Made by a program: the position numbers and the translations under genes. The notes under the pieces were generated by a model, which saw only the letters and a list, made by a program, of their open reading frames with translations, did not search any database and was not told the DNA's origin. A stretch of DNA of 64,000 nucleotides, from NCBI GenBank assembly GCA_965222485.1, contig CBDCUC010000039.1, forward strand, positions 992,001-1,056,000, in the 5' to 3' direction. Source of the stretch: CBDCUC01 sp965222485 (lineage in GTDB: Bacteria > Pseudomonadota > Alphaproteobacteria > Rhizobiales > Hyphomicrobiaceae). The stretch's first letter is position 1. Each line of letters opens with the position of its first letter. Below, piece by piece: positions 42,023 through 50,946 of the stretch.

Positions 42023-42945
42023 GCGCGCCCGAACATCCCTCTCGTGACGCCCGGCCAGGTGCAAGTCCCGACGATCTACCACCACTGCGTGACGTCATCC
42101 GCAAACACGGTCTGCGCGCCAAGAAAAGTCTTGGTCAAAACTTTCTTCTGGATCTCAATCTCACGCGCAGAATTGCGCGCCTTGCGGGAAATCTTGAAAA
42201 TAGAACTGTTGTCGAGATCGGACCCGGACCCGGCGGTCTGACGCGTGCACTGCTATTAGAAGGCGCCCGTCATGTGATTGCCATCGAACGCGACGATCGC
42301 TGTCTTGAGGCGCTATCTGAAATCAATGAGCGCTACCCAGGTCGATTGAAAATTCATTCAAGCGACGCGACGGCAATCGACTGGGTCGCCATAGCCGATG
42401 AAGCACGCCAGTTTCAAGGCGTGGACGGTGACAAAACGGCTGCATCACTCAAACCCATCATAGCTGCAAACCTGCCTTATGGAATTGCAACCAAACTCCT
42501 GGTGACCTGGCTGGAGTCGGAGCCCTGGCCGCCCTGGTACGACATGATGGTCCTGATGTTCCAGAAAGAAGTCGCTGAACGCATCGTTGCCAAACCTGGT
42601 TCCAAGTCATACGGCCGTCTTGCCGTCATTGCCCAGTGGCGGACTGAAGCCTCTCTTGCCCTGACGCTGAAACCGGAAGCCTTTACGCCTCCGCCAAAAG
42701 TTGCATCAGCCGTCGTTGTCTTCAAGCCGCGCGAAAATCCCAATCCAGCCTGTCGTGCCGATGTGTTGTCGCGTATTACGGCCGCCGCGTTTGGGCAAAG
42801 ACGCAAAATGCTTCGCCAGAGCCTGAAGCCGCTGTACCGCGAGCCAGAGATATTGTTGCAGAAGATTGGCATCGCCCCCGACTTGCGTGCGGAGGATCTC
42901 ACAGTCAACGACTTCGCACGCTTAGCAAGAGAGCTACAGAACTGA
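42019..42945 (+). CDS. rsmA: 16S rRNA dimethyladenosine transferase RsmA (KsgA)
   Basis: 308-residue SAM-dependent methyltransferase that dimethylates the two adenosines near the 3' end of 16S rRNA during small-subunit maturation. Motifs: KSLGQNFLLDLNLTRRIA; SAM-binding VEIGPGPGGLTRALL; acidic ribose contact AIERDDRC; the catalytic NLPYGI; and the target-binding MVLMFQKEVAERI. A C-terminal helical domain has the AAFGQRRKMLRQSLK stretch. ATG overlaps the pdxA stop (ATGA). A branched hairpin with a T-tract follows directly, and gmk converges from the other side. Confidence 0.97.
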   Translation: MSAPEHPSRDARPGASPDDLPPLRDVIRKHGLRAKKSLGQNFLLDLNLTRRIARLAGNLENRTVVEIGPGPGGLTRALLLEGARHVIAIERDDRCLEALSEINERYPGRLKIHSSDATAIDWVAIADEARQFQGVDGDKTAASLKPIIAANLPYGIATKLLVTWLESEPWPPWYDMMVLMFQKEVAERIVAKPGSKSYGRLAVIAQWRTEASLALTLKPEAFTPPPKVASAVVVFKPRENPNPACRADVLSRITAAAFGQRRKMLRQSLKPLYREPEILLQKIGIAPDLRAEDLTVNDFARLARELQN

Positions 42946-42948
42946 CCC

Positions 42949-43028
42949 AACTAACGTGCTCATGGGTATGAGCCCTTACACCACGCCACTTGGGCAAGTG
43001 AAGCTGCACAAGCCCACGTTAGTTTTTT
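42949..43028 (+). terminator. Branched (three-way) terminator after rsmA
   Basis: A perfect 10-bp closing stem AACTAACGTG (42949-42958) with CACGTTAGTT (43015-43024) runs into TTTTTT (43023-43028). Inside it are two small perfect hairpins, CTCAT-GGGT-ATGAG (42959-42972) and CACTT-GGGC-AAGTG (42987-43000). The gmk stop codon (43019-43021, minus strand) lies within the closing stem. It ends the lpt-surA-pdxA-rsmA transcript. Confidence 0.65.
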
Positions 43029-43675
43029 GGGCGTAGCCCACGTACGAATTCAGACAAGCCCGGTTGCCTTGCGCGCTTCAGCCTCTCCGCATGCAAAATT
43101 GCTTGCAAGCTCTGCAGACTATCCTCAACGTCGTGATTGATGATGACGTAGTCGTATTCGGCCCAGTGCGAAATTTCGTCGAATGCCTTTTCCATGCGCT
43201 GCTGAACCACATCGGCGCTATCCTGGTTCCTGGTCCTGAGGCGCGTTTCCAAAGCTTCGACCGAAGGCGGCAGTATAAATACCCTCACCAAGTCCGACTT
43301 GGCTCTCTGAGCCAGCTGTTGCGTTCCCTGCCAGTCGATATCGAACAGAACATCGCGGCCTTGTGCCATAAGCTTCTCAACCGGCGCCCGCGGCGTCCCA
43401 TAATGATTGGAAAATACGCACGCCCATTCCAGAAATTCGCTGGCATCTTGCATCTTCAGGAACGTTGCCTCGTCGACAAAGATGTAATCAGTTCCATCGA
43501 CCTCCCCGGGTCGGGGCGCCCGCGTCGTCGCCGAAACCGACATACTCACCTGTGAGTCTTCTTCCAGAAGACGGCGCGCCAAGGTGGTCTTACCCGCTCC
43601 CGAAGGCGACGACAGCACCAGCATCATGCCACGCCGTTCAACCCTCACCTCACAATGTCCCGCAGTATCATTCAA
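43019..43675 (-). CDS. gmk: Guanylate kinase
   Basis: 218-residue enzyme converting GMP to GDP with ATP. P-loop SSPSGAGKTTLARRLL; GMP-binding region VSATTRAPRPGEVDGTDYIF; and VDEATFLKM, EWACVFSNHYGTP, DVLFDIDWQG; the lid is around RTRNQDSADVVQQRM. ATG 43675 overlaps the yicC stop by eight bases; an internal ATG 16 codons later (MMLVLSSPSG) is an alternative start closer to the kinase fold. Coupled to yicC, as in many proteobacteria. Confidence 0.96.
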   Translation of the reverse strand: MNDTAGHCEVRVERRGMMLVLSSPSGAGKTTLARRLLEEDSQVSMSVSATTRAPRPGEVDGTDYIFVDEATFLKMQDASEFLEWACVFSNHYGTPRAPVEKLMAQGRDVLFDIDWQGTQQLAQRAKSDLVRVFILPPSVEALETRLRTRNQDSADVVQQRMEKAFDEISHWAEYDYVIINHDVEDSLQSLQAILHAERLKRARQPGLSEFVRGLRPKN

Positions 43676-44555
43676 CGTTCTGAACCTGTTCGCGCATTTG
43701 GTCGATCAGTACTTTCAACGCAAGTCCCGAGCGAGTGATGGCATCGTCATTCGATTTTGAACACAACGTATTCGCCTCACGATTAAATTCCTGCGCCAAA
43801 AAATCAAACTTCCGGCCAACCGCGCCCTCAGCTGCCAACAACTCCCGCGCAGCACTGATGTGTGTCGTTAGTCGTTTAAGTTCCTCTTCCACATCCGCAC
43901 GCGTCGCCAACAATGCCGCTTCCTGGTGCAAACGGACTTCGTCAAGTGACTTGTCTGCACCGAGCAGCATATTGACCTGCTCAGTAAGCCGTTCGCGGAT
44001 CGCCTCCGGTGCCCGTGCAGGAGAGCGCGAGATCTCCTCCACCAACCGTTCCATGTCGTCGATTTGAGCACCCACGACACGGGAAAGTTTTGCACCTTCT
44101 TCACCACGCGCCTCAGCCAACTGCTCGACCGCCCTTCGAAGAGACGTCTTCAGGGCTGCAAGGAAGTCCTCGTTGTCGACACTGGCTGCATCTTTGTCCA
44201 CGGTCTCCAGAACACCTTTGAGTGCCAGTAACCCCTCCGCCGTTGGCGGGGCACAACCAGCAACTTCCCGCACTCTGTCAGCGGCGGCCAAAACTTGCGC
44301 CAGAGCGTCTTCATTTATTTGGATCGCTGTTGTGCGCGTTTCCCGCTGCAGTGTCAGATTGACATTTACGTTCCCGCGAACGAGCAACGCGCCCGTCACT
44401 TCACGGACGGTGGGTTCCAGGCTTTCAAACCCCGGCGGCAGTCGCATTCGCACATCAAGACTGCGACCGTTAACGCTACGCAACTCCCAGTACCAAGTCG
44501 CAGCATCATGACTGCCTTGAATCCGGGCAAACCCGGTCATGCTGTTCAAACTCAT
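43668..44555 (-). CDS. yicC: YicC family protein (probable endoribonuclease)
   Basis: 295 residues, N-terminal YicC domain (MSLNSMTGFARIQG, LRSVNGRSLDVRMRLPPGFE) and C-terminal DUF1732 domain (RLTTHISAARELLAAEGAVG, KFDFLAQEFNREANTLCSKS). Enterobacterial YicC has been reported to take part in small-RNA degradation as a ribonuclease; the role here is inferred from the family. ATG 44555 was chosen over the longer frame because the family begins SMTGFAR and GGGAG lies 12 bases upstream. It overlaps gmk downstream and follows mltG. Confidence 0.93.
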   Translation of the reverse strand: MSLNSMTGFARIQGSHDAATWYWELRSVNGRSLDVRMRLPPGFESLEPTVREVTGALLVRGNVNVNLTLQRETRTTAIQINEDALAQVLAAADRVREVAGCAPPTAEGLLALKGVLETVDKDAASVDNEDFLAALKTSLRRAVEQLAEARGEEGAKLSRVVGAQIDDMERLVEEISRSPARAPEAIRERLTEQVNMLLGADKSLDEVRLHQEAALLATRADVEEELKRLTTHISAARELLAAEGAVGRKFDFLAQEFNREANTLCSKSNDDAITRSGLALKVLIDQMREQVQNVE

Positions 44556-44720
44556 GAATGAGCAGCGCTCCCAATATTCATGGGTCGCTCTTGAGAGACC
44601 CCACGCCAGATAACGCACGAAGAGGCACAATACCAATTTTGCGTACCACGCGCCTAGCGCGCACGCGGAACTTACGGCATGTCGACGATATTATGAAGTC
44701 GTCTGCGGTTGTCGGCGCTC

Positions 44721-46115
44721 TTAGGGCGCGGATTTGCGTTCGGGCAGCGGAATAGAAACCAATGTGCCCTGGGCGTCAGCCGGCGCGGTCGCCTTCTCAT
44801 TTCCGCCAGCGGTAGCGGCATCTTCCGCCGTGCTCAGCAGTTTAATGGCGCCAGAGTCGGCCGCCGCCGCCGCGACGTTGCTGGCCACGCTCGGGCCTGA
44901 CCCTTCTGTATTTGCACCTTCGGGTGCCTCAGGATCGTTTGCTGCGGCCGCCGCCGCCTTTTTGGCTTTACGTGCGTCCCGCTCAACCTTGCGCCAATTG
45001 GCGACCGCCCGATTGTGCTGCTTGAGCGTCTCCGAGAAAATATGACCGCCTGTGCCGTCGGCGACGAAATAGAACTCTTTAGTCTTTGCGGGATTGAGAA
45101 CGGCGCGCAATGCTTCCCGACCGGGATTACAGATCGGGCCTTTCGGAAGCCCATCGATTTGATAAGTGTTGTATGGCGTCTTTTGATTTATGTCCGTGCG
45201 ATAGATCGGCCGGCCCAAGCTACCTTTCCCGCCTGCGATGCCATAAATGATCGTTGGATCTGATTGCAGGCGCATTCCTTTATTGAGACGGTTGATAAAA
45301 ACACCCGCAACACGTTCCCGCTCGTCTTTGACCCCCGTTTCCTTTTCCACGATCGAGGCCAGGATCACTGCTTCCTCAGGTGTCTTAATGGGGAGGCCCT
45401 CTTGCCGCTCGCTCCAAACGCGCTGCAAATAATTTTGTGCTTCAAGCTGCATGCGCTTGATGAGCTCTTGTCGGTCCATCCCCTTTGAGAACCGGTAAGT
45501 GTCGGGAAGCAGGGAACCTTCAGCGGGAATGCTAACGATCTCTCCAGTGAGATCCTCGCTAGCGCGCATGCGTTCAACGATCTGCTGGCTGGTCAACCCT
45601 TCGGGGACCGCAAATTTGTACAGCACCGCCTTGCCGGAAACCAGAGTATCAAGGACCTTGCTCATGCTGGAGTGTTTAGGGAACTCGTACTCGCCCGCCT
45701 GCATGTTGACGCGCCCGTCACCAAAGTAAGACTTGAACATGTGATTGATGAGGAAGGTCCAGCGACTTGCAATAATACCTTCGCGCTCAAGCCGGGAGGC
45801 GATTTGAATGCGTCCCTCACCGCGAGGGATCGCGATAGTCCGCGCTGCTTCGAGCGGACCAGGTTGTGTGAACTGATAACTGAAGAACAAGCCCGCGGCA
45901 CCCACCGACGCCATGAGGACAAGCGCAACTGTCATTACACCGCTGATGACCCGCACAAACCCACTCAGCCGACGACGCCCTTCCCGATGACGCACACGCC
46001 GGCCGCGCGGCGGCTCCGGCGCACGCGCCGGTTCTAAAAGCTCAGCCGGACTACGCGGCCGAATTCCGTGGCCGGGTCCGGACAATACCGGCGGATCCAC
46101 TCGACGGACGCTCAT
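44721..46115 (-). CDS. mltG: Endolytic murein transglycosylase MltG
   Basis: 464-residue inner-membrane enzyme that cleaves nascent peptidoglycan glycan strands and sets their length. Basic, Pro/Arg-rich cytoplasmic N-terminus (about 50 residues), one transmembrane helix (VISGVMTVALVLMASVGAAG), a LysM-like domain (AIPRGEGRIQIASRLEREG), then the YceG catalytic domain. The catalytic Glu lies in ILASIVEKETGV, with supporting LQSDPTIIYG and YNTYQIDGLPKGPICNPG. After the domain a low-complexity Ala/Glu/Gly tail of about 90 residues extends beyond the usual end. ATG 46115 has AGGGG nine bases upstream. It lies downstream of the fab genes, a common gammaproteobacterial and alphaproteobacterial link. 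Confidence 0.95.
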   Translation of the reverse strand: MSVRRVDPPVLSGPGHGIRPRSPAELLEPARAPEPPRGRRVRHREGRRRLSGFVRVISGVMTVALVLMASVGAAGLFFSYQFTQPGPLEAARTIAIPRGEGRIQIASRLEREGIIASRWTFLINHMFKSYFGDGRVNMQAGEYEFPKHSSMSKVLDTLVSGKAVLYKFAVPEGLTSQQIVERMRASEDLTGEIVSIPAEGSLLPDTYRFSKGMDRQELIKRMQLEAQNYLQRVWSERQEGLPIKTPEEAVILASIVEKETGVKDERERVAGVFINRLNKGMRLQSDPTIIYGIAGGKGSLGRPIYRTDINQKTPYNTYQIDGLPKGPICNPGREALRAVLNPAKTKEFYFVADGTGGHIFSETLKQHNRAVANWRKVERDARKAKKAAAAAANDPEAPEGANTEGSGPSVASNVAAAAADSGAIKLLSTAEDAATAGGNEKATAPADAQGTLVSIPLPERKSAP

Positions 46116-46548
46116 TAGCTCATGCCCCTCTCAACGACAACGGGCCGACATCCAGCCGGTATCTCGCTGTCGCTATCGTAATCACTTGACGATCTAACCC
46201 GCGCACAATTTAAACCGTTGGTGGCGATTGATCGCTAGCCACACCTCACCGTGCAGACACCGGTGTTATCTCAGCAAACCATTGTGACCATAACGAAGTT
46301 CACCATGACAGCTGAGCAGCAAAAACAAAGCCGCCATAGAATCAAACGGGGTTACTACACCACCAATTTCCGTATGATTTCGAACGCAAATTTCGCTTGT
46401 TCCAACCCTTTGCCAAAGCCTGCCAACTGCCCATCACACTAGCTGGAATTATGGCAAAACATCGTTGCGGCAGCCCCCGTGAGCTCCCTGTGCTCCTCAA
46501 ATACGGCTGCAATTTTGCAATGGGCCGTGATCGGTGGAAAAGGCCAGA
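46116..46548. other. Gap between fabF and mltG, no gene seen
   Basis: 433 bp on the minus strand downstream of fabF and upstream of mltG, relatively AT-rich near 46300-46400. Short open frames lack ribosome-binding sites. It probably contains a separate mltG promoter, not resolved here. Confidence 0.4.
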
Positions 46549-47814
46549 TCAGCCCTTGTGCCGACGCATGACGAGCGATGCGTTCGTGCCGCCGAAACCG
46601 AATGAGTTCGATAGGACTGTGTTGATTTCTGTCTTCTTCGCCTTGCGCGGCGCTAAATCAATCTTGGTTTCGACAGATGGATTGTCCAGATTAAGAGTTG
46701 GCGGCGCCGTATTATCTCGCATCGCAAGAATAGAGAAAATCGCTTCCACAGCGCCGGCCGCGCCCAGCAGGTGTCCAATCGCCGACTTTGTCGATGACAT
46801 CGTCAGTTTGTCTGCAGCCTCACCAAACAATCGTTCAACCGCACCCAGTTCAATTTCGTCGCCCATTGGAGTCGATGTGCCGTGGGCGTTGACGTAATCG
46901 ATCTCACTGGGCTCGATCCCCGCGCGCGCTAACGCCGCCTTCATACAACGGTAGCCGCCGTCACCGGATTCCTCCGGAGCTGTGATGTGATAGGCGTCGC
47001 CGGACATGCCATAGCCAATCACTTCAGCGTAGATTTTGGCACCGCGCGCCTGCGCGTGCTCCAGACTTTCCAAGATGACGATACCGGCACCTTCACCCAT
47101 CACGAAGCCGTCGCGATCCTTATCATAGGGTCGAGACGCTTTGGTCGGCTCGTCATTGAAATTCGTCGACAGCGCACGGCACGCGGCAAACCCCGCCAAA
47201 GCAATCCGGCAAATTGGACTTTCCGTTCCACCGGCCACCATCAAATCGGCATCACCCAGCGCGACGAGACGCGCTGCATCGCCAATCGCATGCGCCCCCG
47301 TTGAGCAGGCGGTCACGACGGCATGGTTCGGGCCCTTGAGCTGGTGGTAAATTGAAACATAGCCGGACGCTAAATTGATGAGCCGGCCCGGGATGAAAAA
47401 TGGGCTCACGCGGCGCGGGCCCTTCTCCTTCAACAAAATGGACGTGTCCGCGATGCCTGATAGGCCGCCGATACCCGAACCAATGAGAACACCGGAGCGT
47501 TCTTGTTTTTCCTTTGTATCGGCTTTGAAGTCAGCATCTTTCAAAGCCTGTTCGGCAGCAGATATGGCGTAGATGATGAAGTCATCCACCTTGCGCTGTT
47601 CTTTGGGCTCCATCCAATCGTTCGGATTGAATTTGCCATCCGAAGTTTCACCGCGCGGGATGAAACAGGCAATCTGACTTGAAATATCGGAGACTTCGAA
47701 TTCTTCGACGCGGCGGGCTCCATTTTCGCCTGATAACAGGCGTTGCCAACTGGGCTCCACACCGCAACCCAGTGGTGTAACCAAACCCAGACCCGTGACA
47801 ACGACGCGCCGCAT
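46549..47814 (-). CDS. fabF: 3-oxoacyl-ACP synthase II (FabF)
   Basis: 421-residue condensing enzyme for fatty-acid elongation. Catalytic triad: Cys in VTACSTGAHAIGDA, His in VNAHGTSTPMGD and His in KSAIGHLLGAAGAVE; the C-terminal glycine loop is SNSFGFGGTNASL. ATG 47814 gives the family start MRRVVVTGLGLVTPLG; an upstream ATG in frame would add 24 residues. It follows acpP by 200 bp, with a strong hairpin in between that may separate the expression of the two. Confidence 0.97.
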   Translation of the reverse strand: MRRVVVTGLGLVTPLGCGVEPSWQRLLSGENGARRVEEFEVSDISSQIACFIPRGETSDGKFNPNDWMEPKEQRKVDDFIIYAISAAEQALKDADFKADTKEKQERSGVLIGSGIGGLSGIADTSILLKEKGPRRVSPFFIPGRLINLASGYVSIYHQLKGPNHAVVTACSTGAHAIGDAARLVALGDADLMVAGGTESPICRIALAGFAACRALSTNFNDEPTKASRPYDKDRDGFVMGEGAGIVILESLEHAQARGAKIYAEVIGYGMSGDAYHITAPEESGDGGYRCMKAALARAGIEPSEIDYVNAHGTSTPMGDEIELGAVERLFGEAADKLTMSSTKSAIGHLLGAAGAVEAIFSILAMRDNTAPPTLNLDNPSVETKIDLAPRKAKKTEINTVLSNSFGFGGTNASLVMRRHKG

Positions 47815-47911
47815 GCCTCTCAATTCCCCCAGAAACCCTTGTTGACCAACCGTTAGAGGTTTAGCCGGAGAAGCGTCGGGTCTCAATCAATTCGTTGTTC
47901 GTGCAATTAGT

Positions 47912-47933
47912 GGTCCGTGCGCTGGCACGGACC
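47912..47933. promoter_or_regulatory. Perfect hairpin between acpP and fabF
   Basis: GGTCCGTGC (47912-47920) pairs perfectly with GCACGGACC (47925-47933) around a 4-nt loop. There is no T-tract on either side. On the acpP-fabF transcript it may act as an RNA-stability or attenuation element, or it may be a DNA-binding site. Confidence 0.45.
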
Positions 47934-48014
47934 GGACAATCAGGGCGCAGACCACGTTCGGCATCCACCCTGAAAATCGGTCCGACTCGACGGGCACGGT
48001 GTGCCTACTTCTGC

Positions 48015-48257
48015 CTAGGCAGCGCTCGCGTTCTTTTCAAGGAACTTAACAGCATCGCCAACGGTTAGGATATGTTCGGCTGCATCGTCGGGAATTTCAC
48101 ACCCGAATTCCTCTTCGAACGCCATGACCAGCTCGACAGTATCGAGACTGTCTGCGCCAAGGTCGTCGATGAAGCTGGCGTTTTCGCTCACCTTTTCGGC
48201 CTCTACGCCCAAATTCTCGACAACGATCTTTTTCACGCGCTCTGCGACATCACTCAT
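48015..48257 (-). CDS. acpP: Acyl carrier protein
   Basis: 80-residue acidic carrier of growing acyl chains. The phosphopantetheine serine is in the invariant GADSLDTVELVMAFEEEF. N-terminal helix VAERVKKIVVENLGV and the C-terminal EIPDDAAEHILTVGDAV complete the four-helix bundle. GAGGG lies seven bases before ATG 48257, a strong site suited to an abundant protein. It lies between fabG and fabF in the canonical fabD-fabG-acpP-fabF order. Confidence 0.98.
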   Translation of the reverse strand: MSDVAERVKKIVVENLGVEAEKVSENASFIDDLGADSLDTVELVMAFEEEFGCEIPDDAAEHILTVGDAVKFLEKNASAA

Positions 48258-48664
48258 CGTGTTCCCTCACATCCTTTTCATAAAGTCCGCACGAAGCGGG
48301 GTTCTTCTTGTCAATTCCAATTCATCCGCAACCAGCCGCCTGGTGACCGCGTTGTAGTGCTGCGGCAGGCGTCCAGTCGCGAAATTCAAAGCCGACGATC
48401 CTCAGCTTCGCAGAGCAGGCAAGATACCGGAACGATCCGGGTCCTTGTGGCTCGTGCGTCCGAAGCATCTCAGCACAGACCTAAAGCCAACGCGGAACAC
48501 CAGAGCTTTTCCTGGGCAAACCGATCGGCTCGTTATCATACTTCCTGGGGCTTGACCAGCTTGGCACCCCGTCCCGTCCCACCATAAAATCAGGGCCAGG
48601 CCTGGTTAGGTCATCGCGTCGCAGGTTTTGAGCCGGCGAAGCGCCCACATTTTTTGAACAAAGA
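48258..48664. other. Leader/promoter region of acpP
   Basis: 407 bp between fabG and acpP on the minus strand, with no supported gene. Read toward acpP it contains a TTGACA at about 48308-48313 and a CCGC-TTCGT-GCGG hairpin shortly after it. I could not match a good -10 box, so an acpP promoter here is likely but not placed. Confidence 0.35.
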
Positions 48665-49417
48665 TCAGACCATTGCCATCCCGCCATTGATGTGAAGTGT
48701 CTGGCCGGTCATATACCCGCCCGGCCCACTGGCCAAGTAAAGGGCACCTGCTGCCACGTCCTCTGGCTCGCCAAAGCGCTGGGTGGGGATCATTTTTGAG
48801 ATTTCTTCAGTCTGCTTGTCGTTTAAAACGTCCGTCATCGCCGTTTTGATGAACCCTGGCGCAATGCAATTCGCGGTAATACCGCGCGAGGCAACCTCTC
48901 TGGCAAGCGACTTGGTCATGCCGATCATTCCCGCCTTTGACGCCGCATAGTTGGCCTGGCCTGGATTACCAAACACGCCGGAAACAGATGAAATGTTGAT
49001 AATGCGGCCGTAGCCGCTTTTGTTGCGCATCATGTGACGTGCTGCAGCCCGCATCAGCATGAATGCCGATGTCATGTTGACGGCAACGACGTCGTCCCAT
49101 TGCTCATCCTTCATGACCATCAGCAAATTGTCTTTGGTCAGGCCGGCGTTGTTGACCAGGATGTCGAGTTGCCCAACCTTCTCGAGCGCCTGATCCACCA
49201 ATTTGGAGACGGCCTCTCTATCGCTGAGGTCGCAGGCCAGAACATGCACGCGCTCGCCCAATTCAGCGGCCAGCGTGTTGAGCTTGTCCACCTGGCGGCC
49301 AGTGATGATCACCGTAGCGCCGGCGCCGTGGAAAGCGCGTGCAATCGCGCCACCAATTCCACCTGTCGCCCCTGTCACCAGCGCCGTCTTGCCCGATAGA
49401 TCAAACATGTCGCTCAT
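48665..49417 (-). CDS. fabG: 3-oxoacyl-ACP reductase FabG
   Basis: 250-residue short-chain dehydrogenase that reduces 3-oxoacyl-ACP with NADPH. NADPH-binding TGATGGIGGAIARAF, NNAG in ILVNNAGLTKDNLLM, catalytic Ser in INISSVSGVFGNPG, Tyr/Lys in NYAASKAGMIGMT, and the family end MTGQTLHINGGMAMV. ATG 49417 was chosen because MSDMFDLSGKTALV is the usual beginning and GAAGAAGGA precedes it; the longer frame adds 14 residues. It is 114 bp downstream of fabD. Confidence 0.97.
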   Translation of the reverse strand: MSDMFDLSGKTALVTGATGGIGGAIARAFHGAGATVIITGRQVDKLNTLAAELGERVHVLACDLSDREAVSKLVDQALEKVGQLDILVNNAGLTKDNLLMVMKDEQWDDVVAVNMTSAFMLMRAAARHMMRNKSGYGRIINISSVSGVFGNPGQANYAASKAGMIGMTKSLAREVASRGITANCIAPGFIKTAMTDVLNDKQTEEISKMIPTQRFGEPEDVAAGALYLASGPGGYMTGQTLHINGGMAMV

Positions 49418-49531
49418 AGTCCTTCTTCCAAAAATCCATTCCGTCCCGCCAACATTCACGGGTAAGTACCGTCAAACCAACTCCTGCCGTGCGGGGTAGC
49501 TACGGCACAACCAGCCTCGCCGGCACCATCA

Positions 49532-50473
49532 TCAAAGCCCGCTAATCGCAGCCTCGATATCCGCCGGCGTACCGACGCTGCTTGCATTCAGTGTCTTCTC
49601 TGTGCGCCGCACCAAGCCCGCCAGCACCTTACCGCAACCGATCTCGTAAATATCCGTGACGCCGTTGGCTGTCATGCAGGTAACACTTTCCCGCCAGCGA
49701 ACCGTTCCAGTAACCTGCTCCACCAGCCGCGCCCGAATATCATCCACATCATCGATGGGGGCCGCCAGAACATTCGCCACAACCGGCACCACCGGCGCGC
49801 GCATTTCCACGCTAGCAAGCGCCTCCGCCATGGCATCAGCCGCAGGTTGCATCAACGAACAATGGAAGGGCGCCGACACAGGAAGTGCCACCGCTCGGCG
49901 AACACCGAACTCTTTGCCCATGTTCAAAACCCGGTTAATCGCAGCCTTGCTTCCTGACAGGACAACCTGTGCGGGTTCATTGTCGTTTGCCACCTGACAA
50001 ACCTCACCCTCTCCCGCCGCCGCAGCAACCTTCTCCGCAATATCGAGCCCGACACCTAGTAGGGCGGCCATACCGCCTTCACCAACCGGAACCGCAGCCT
50101 GCATCGCCTGTCCGCGCAACCTCAAAAGACGCGCCGTGTCGGCTATCGAAAACGTGCCGGCTGCCGCGAGTGCAGAGTATTCGCCCAACGAATGGCCGGC
50201 GACGAACTTGACCTTGTCCGCCAGTTTAAATCCGTGTTCCGCCTCAAGCACCCGCATAACAGCCATGGACACGGCCATCAGCGCAGGCTGTGCATTCTGC
50301 GTAAGCGTCAGCGTGTCCTTAGGCCCGTCCCACATGATCTGGGTTAGCTTTTCGCCCAGCGCCTCATCAATCTCATCGAACACCTGTTGGGCCGCCGGAA
50401 AGGCCTGCGCCAATTCCTGTCCCATGCCGACCTCCTGGCTACCCTGGCCAGGAAAAACAAATGCGACCGCCAT
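49532..50473 (-). CDS. fabD: Malonyl-CoA:ACP transacylase FabD
   Basis: 313-residue acyltransferase that loads malonyl groups on acyl carrier protein. N-terminal FVFPGQGSQEVGMGQ, catalytic Ser in GHSLGEYSALAAAG, arginine in the LLRLRGQAMQ helix, and the catalytic His in VSAPFHCSLMQPAA. ATG 50473 is preceded by GGGGTTTGGG. It is the first gene of the minus-strand fab cluster and is divergent from rpsF. Confidence 0.97.
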   Translation of the reverse strand: MAVAFVFPGQGSQEVGMGQELAQAFPAAQQVFDEIDEALGEKLTQIMWDGPKDTLTLTQNAQPALMAVSMAVMRVLEAEHGFKLADKVKFVAGHSLGEYSALAAAGTFSIADTARLLRLRGQAMQAAVPVGEGGMAALLGVGLDIAEKVAAAAGEGEVCQVANDNEPAQVVLSGSKAAINRVLNMGKEFGVRRAVALPVSAPFHCSLMQPAADAMAEALASVEMRAPVVPVVANVLAAPIDDVDDIRARLVEQVTGTVRWRESVTCMTANGVTDIYEIGCGKVLAGLVRRTEKTLNASSVGTPADIEAAISGL

Positions 50474-50735
50474 CGCCCAAACCCCGTTCTGATGCTCGTA
50501 TCAATCCACCCTGCAGTGTTGCAGGCCGGAGTTGCACGCCCCATGGATTGGCGCGCTTTACACATATAGGCCGGCTCACTGTCAAGGTGGCTGCTTGTCC
50601 ATTACACCGTGTCAACCAATGCGGCTAGCGGCATAACCGGACACTGTGCATACCCCCCATTCACATTTAAGGTTGCATCAACTAGTAAAATTGCACGTCG
50701 GCCAACGGGGCACGTGGTAAAGCCCATGTTTTGGC

Positions 50736-50763
50736 TTGTCTTTCACAAATAGTGACGTATAAC
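50736..50763 (+). promoter_or_regulatory. Candidate rpsF promoter
   Basis: TTGTCT (50736-50741) and TATAAC (50758-50763) are spaced by 16 bases upstream of the ribosomal protein genes. They fit a sigma-70-type promoter and would give a leader of about 175 nt. The 262 bp from the fabD start to this point show no gene. Confidence 0.4.
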
Positions 50764-50795
50764 GGCGCCTTCACCCGCTCCGGTTGGAGGCTGAA

Positions 50796-50845
50796 TGGGA
50801 GGCCGTGAAAACGGTTTGGCGCAAGATCCGTTGCGTCGGCTCCCA
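50796..50845 (+). promoter_or_regulatory. Structured leader hairpin upstream of rpsF
   Basis: TGGGAG-G-CCG (50796-50805, one bulged G) pairs with CGGCTCCCA (50837-50845). Inside, ACGG and CCGT can form a second short stem. It lies in the 5' leader of rpsF-rpsR. Ribosomal protein S6:S18 leaders are known autoregulatory RNAs in several bacterial groups; whether this one is homologous cannot be decided by eye. Confidence 0.35.
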
Positions 50846-50946
50846 GTGTCTTCGCTCTTAAGGGATCCTGGTGGGCCTTTTCCCGGGCCTATTGAGGGGC
50901 TTTGCGCCGGGCGGTACAGATCGAAACGAAGAAAGGGCCGAATCTC

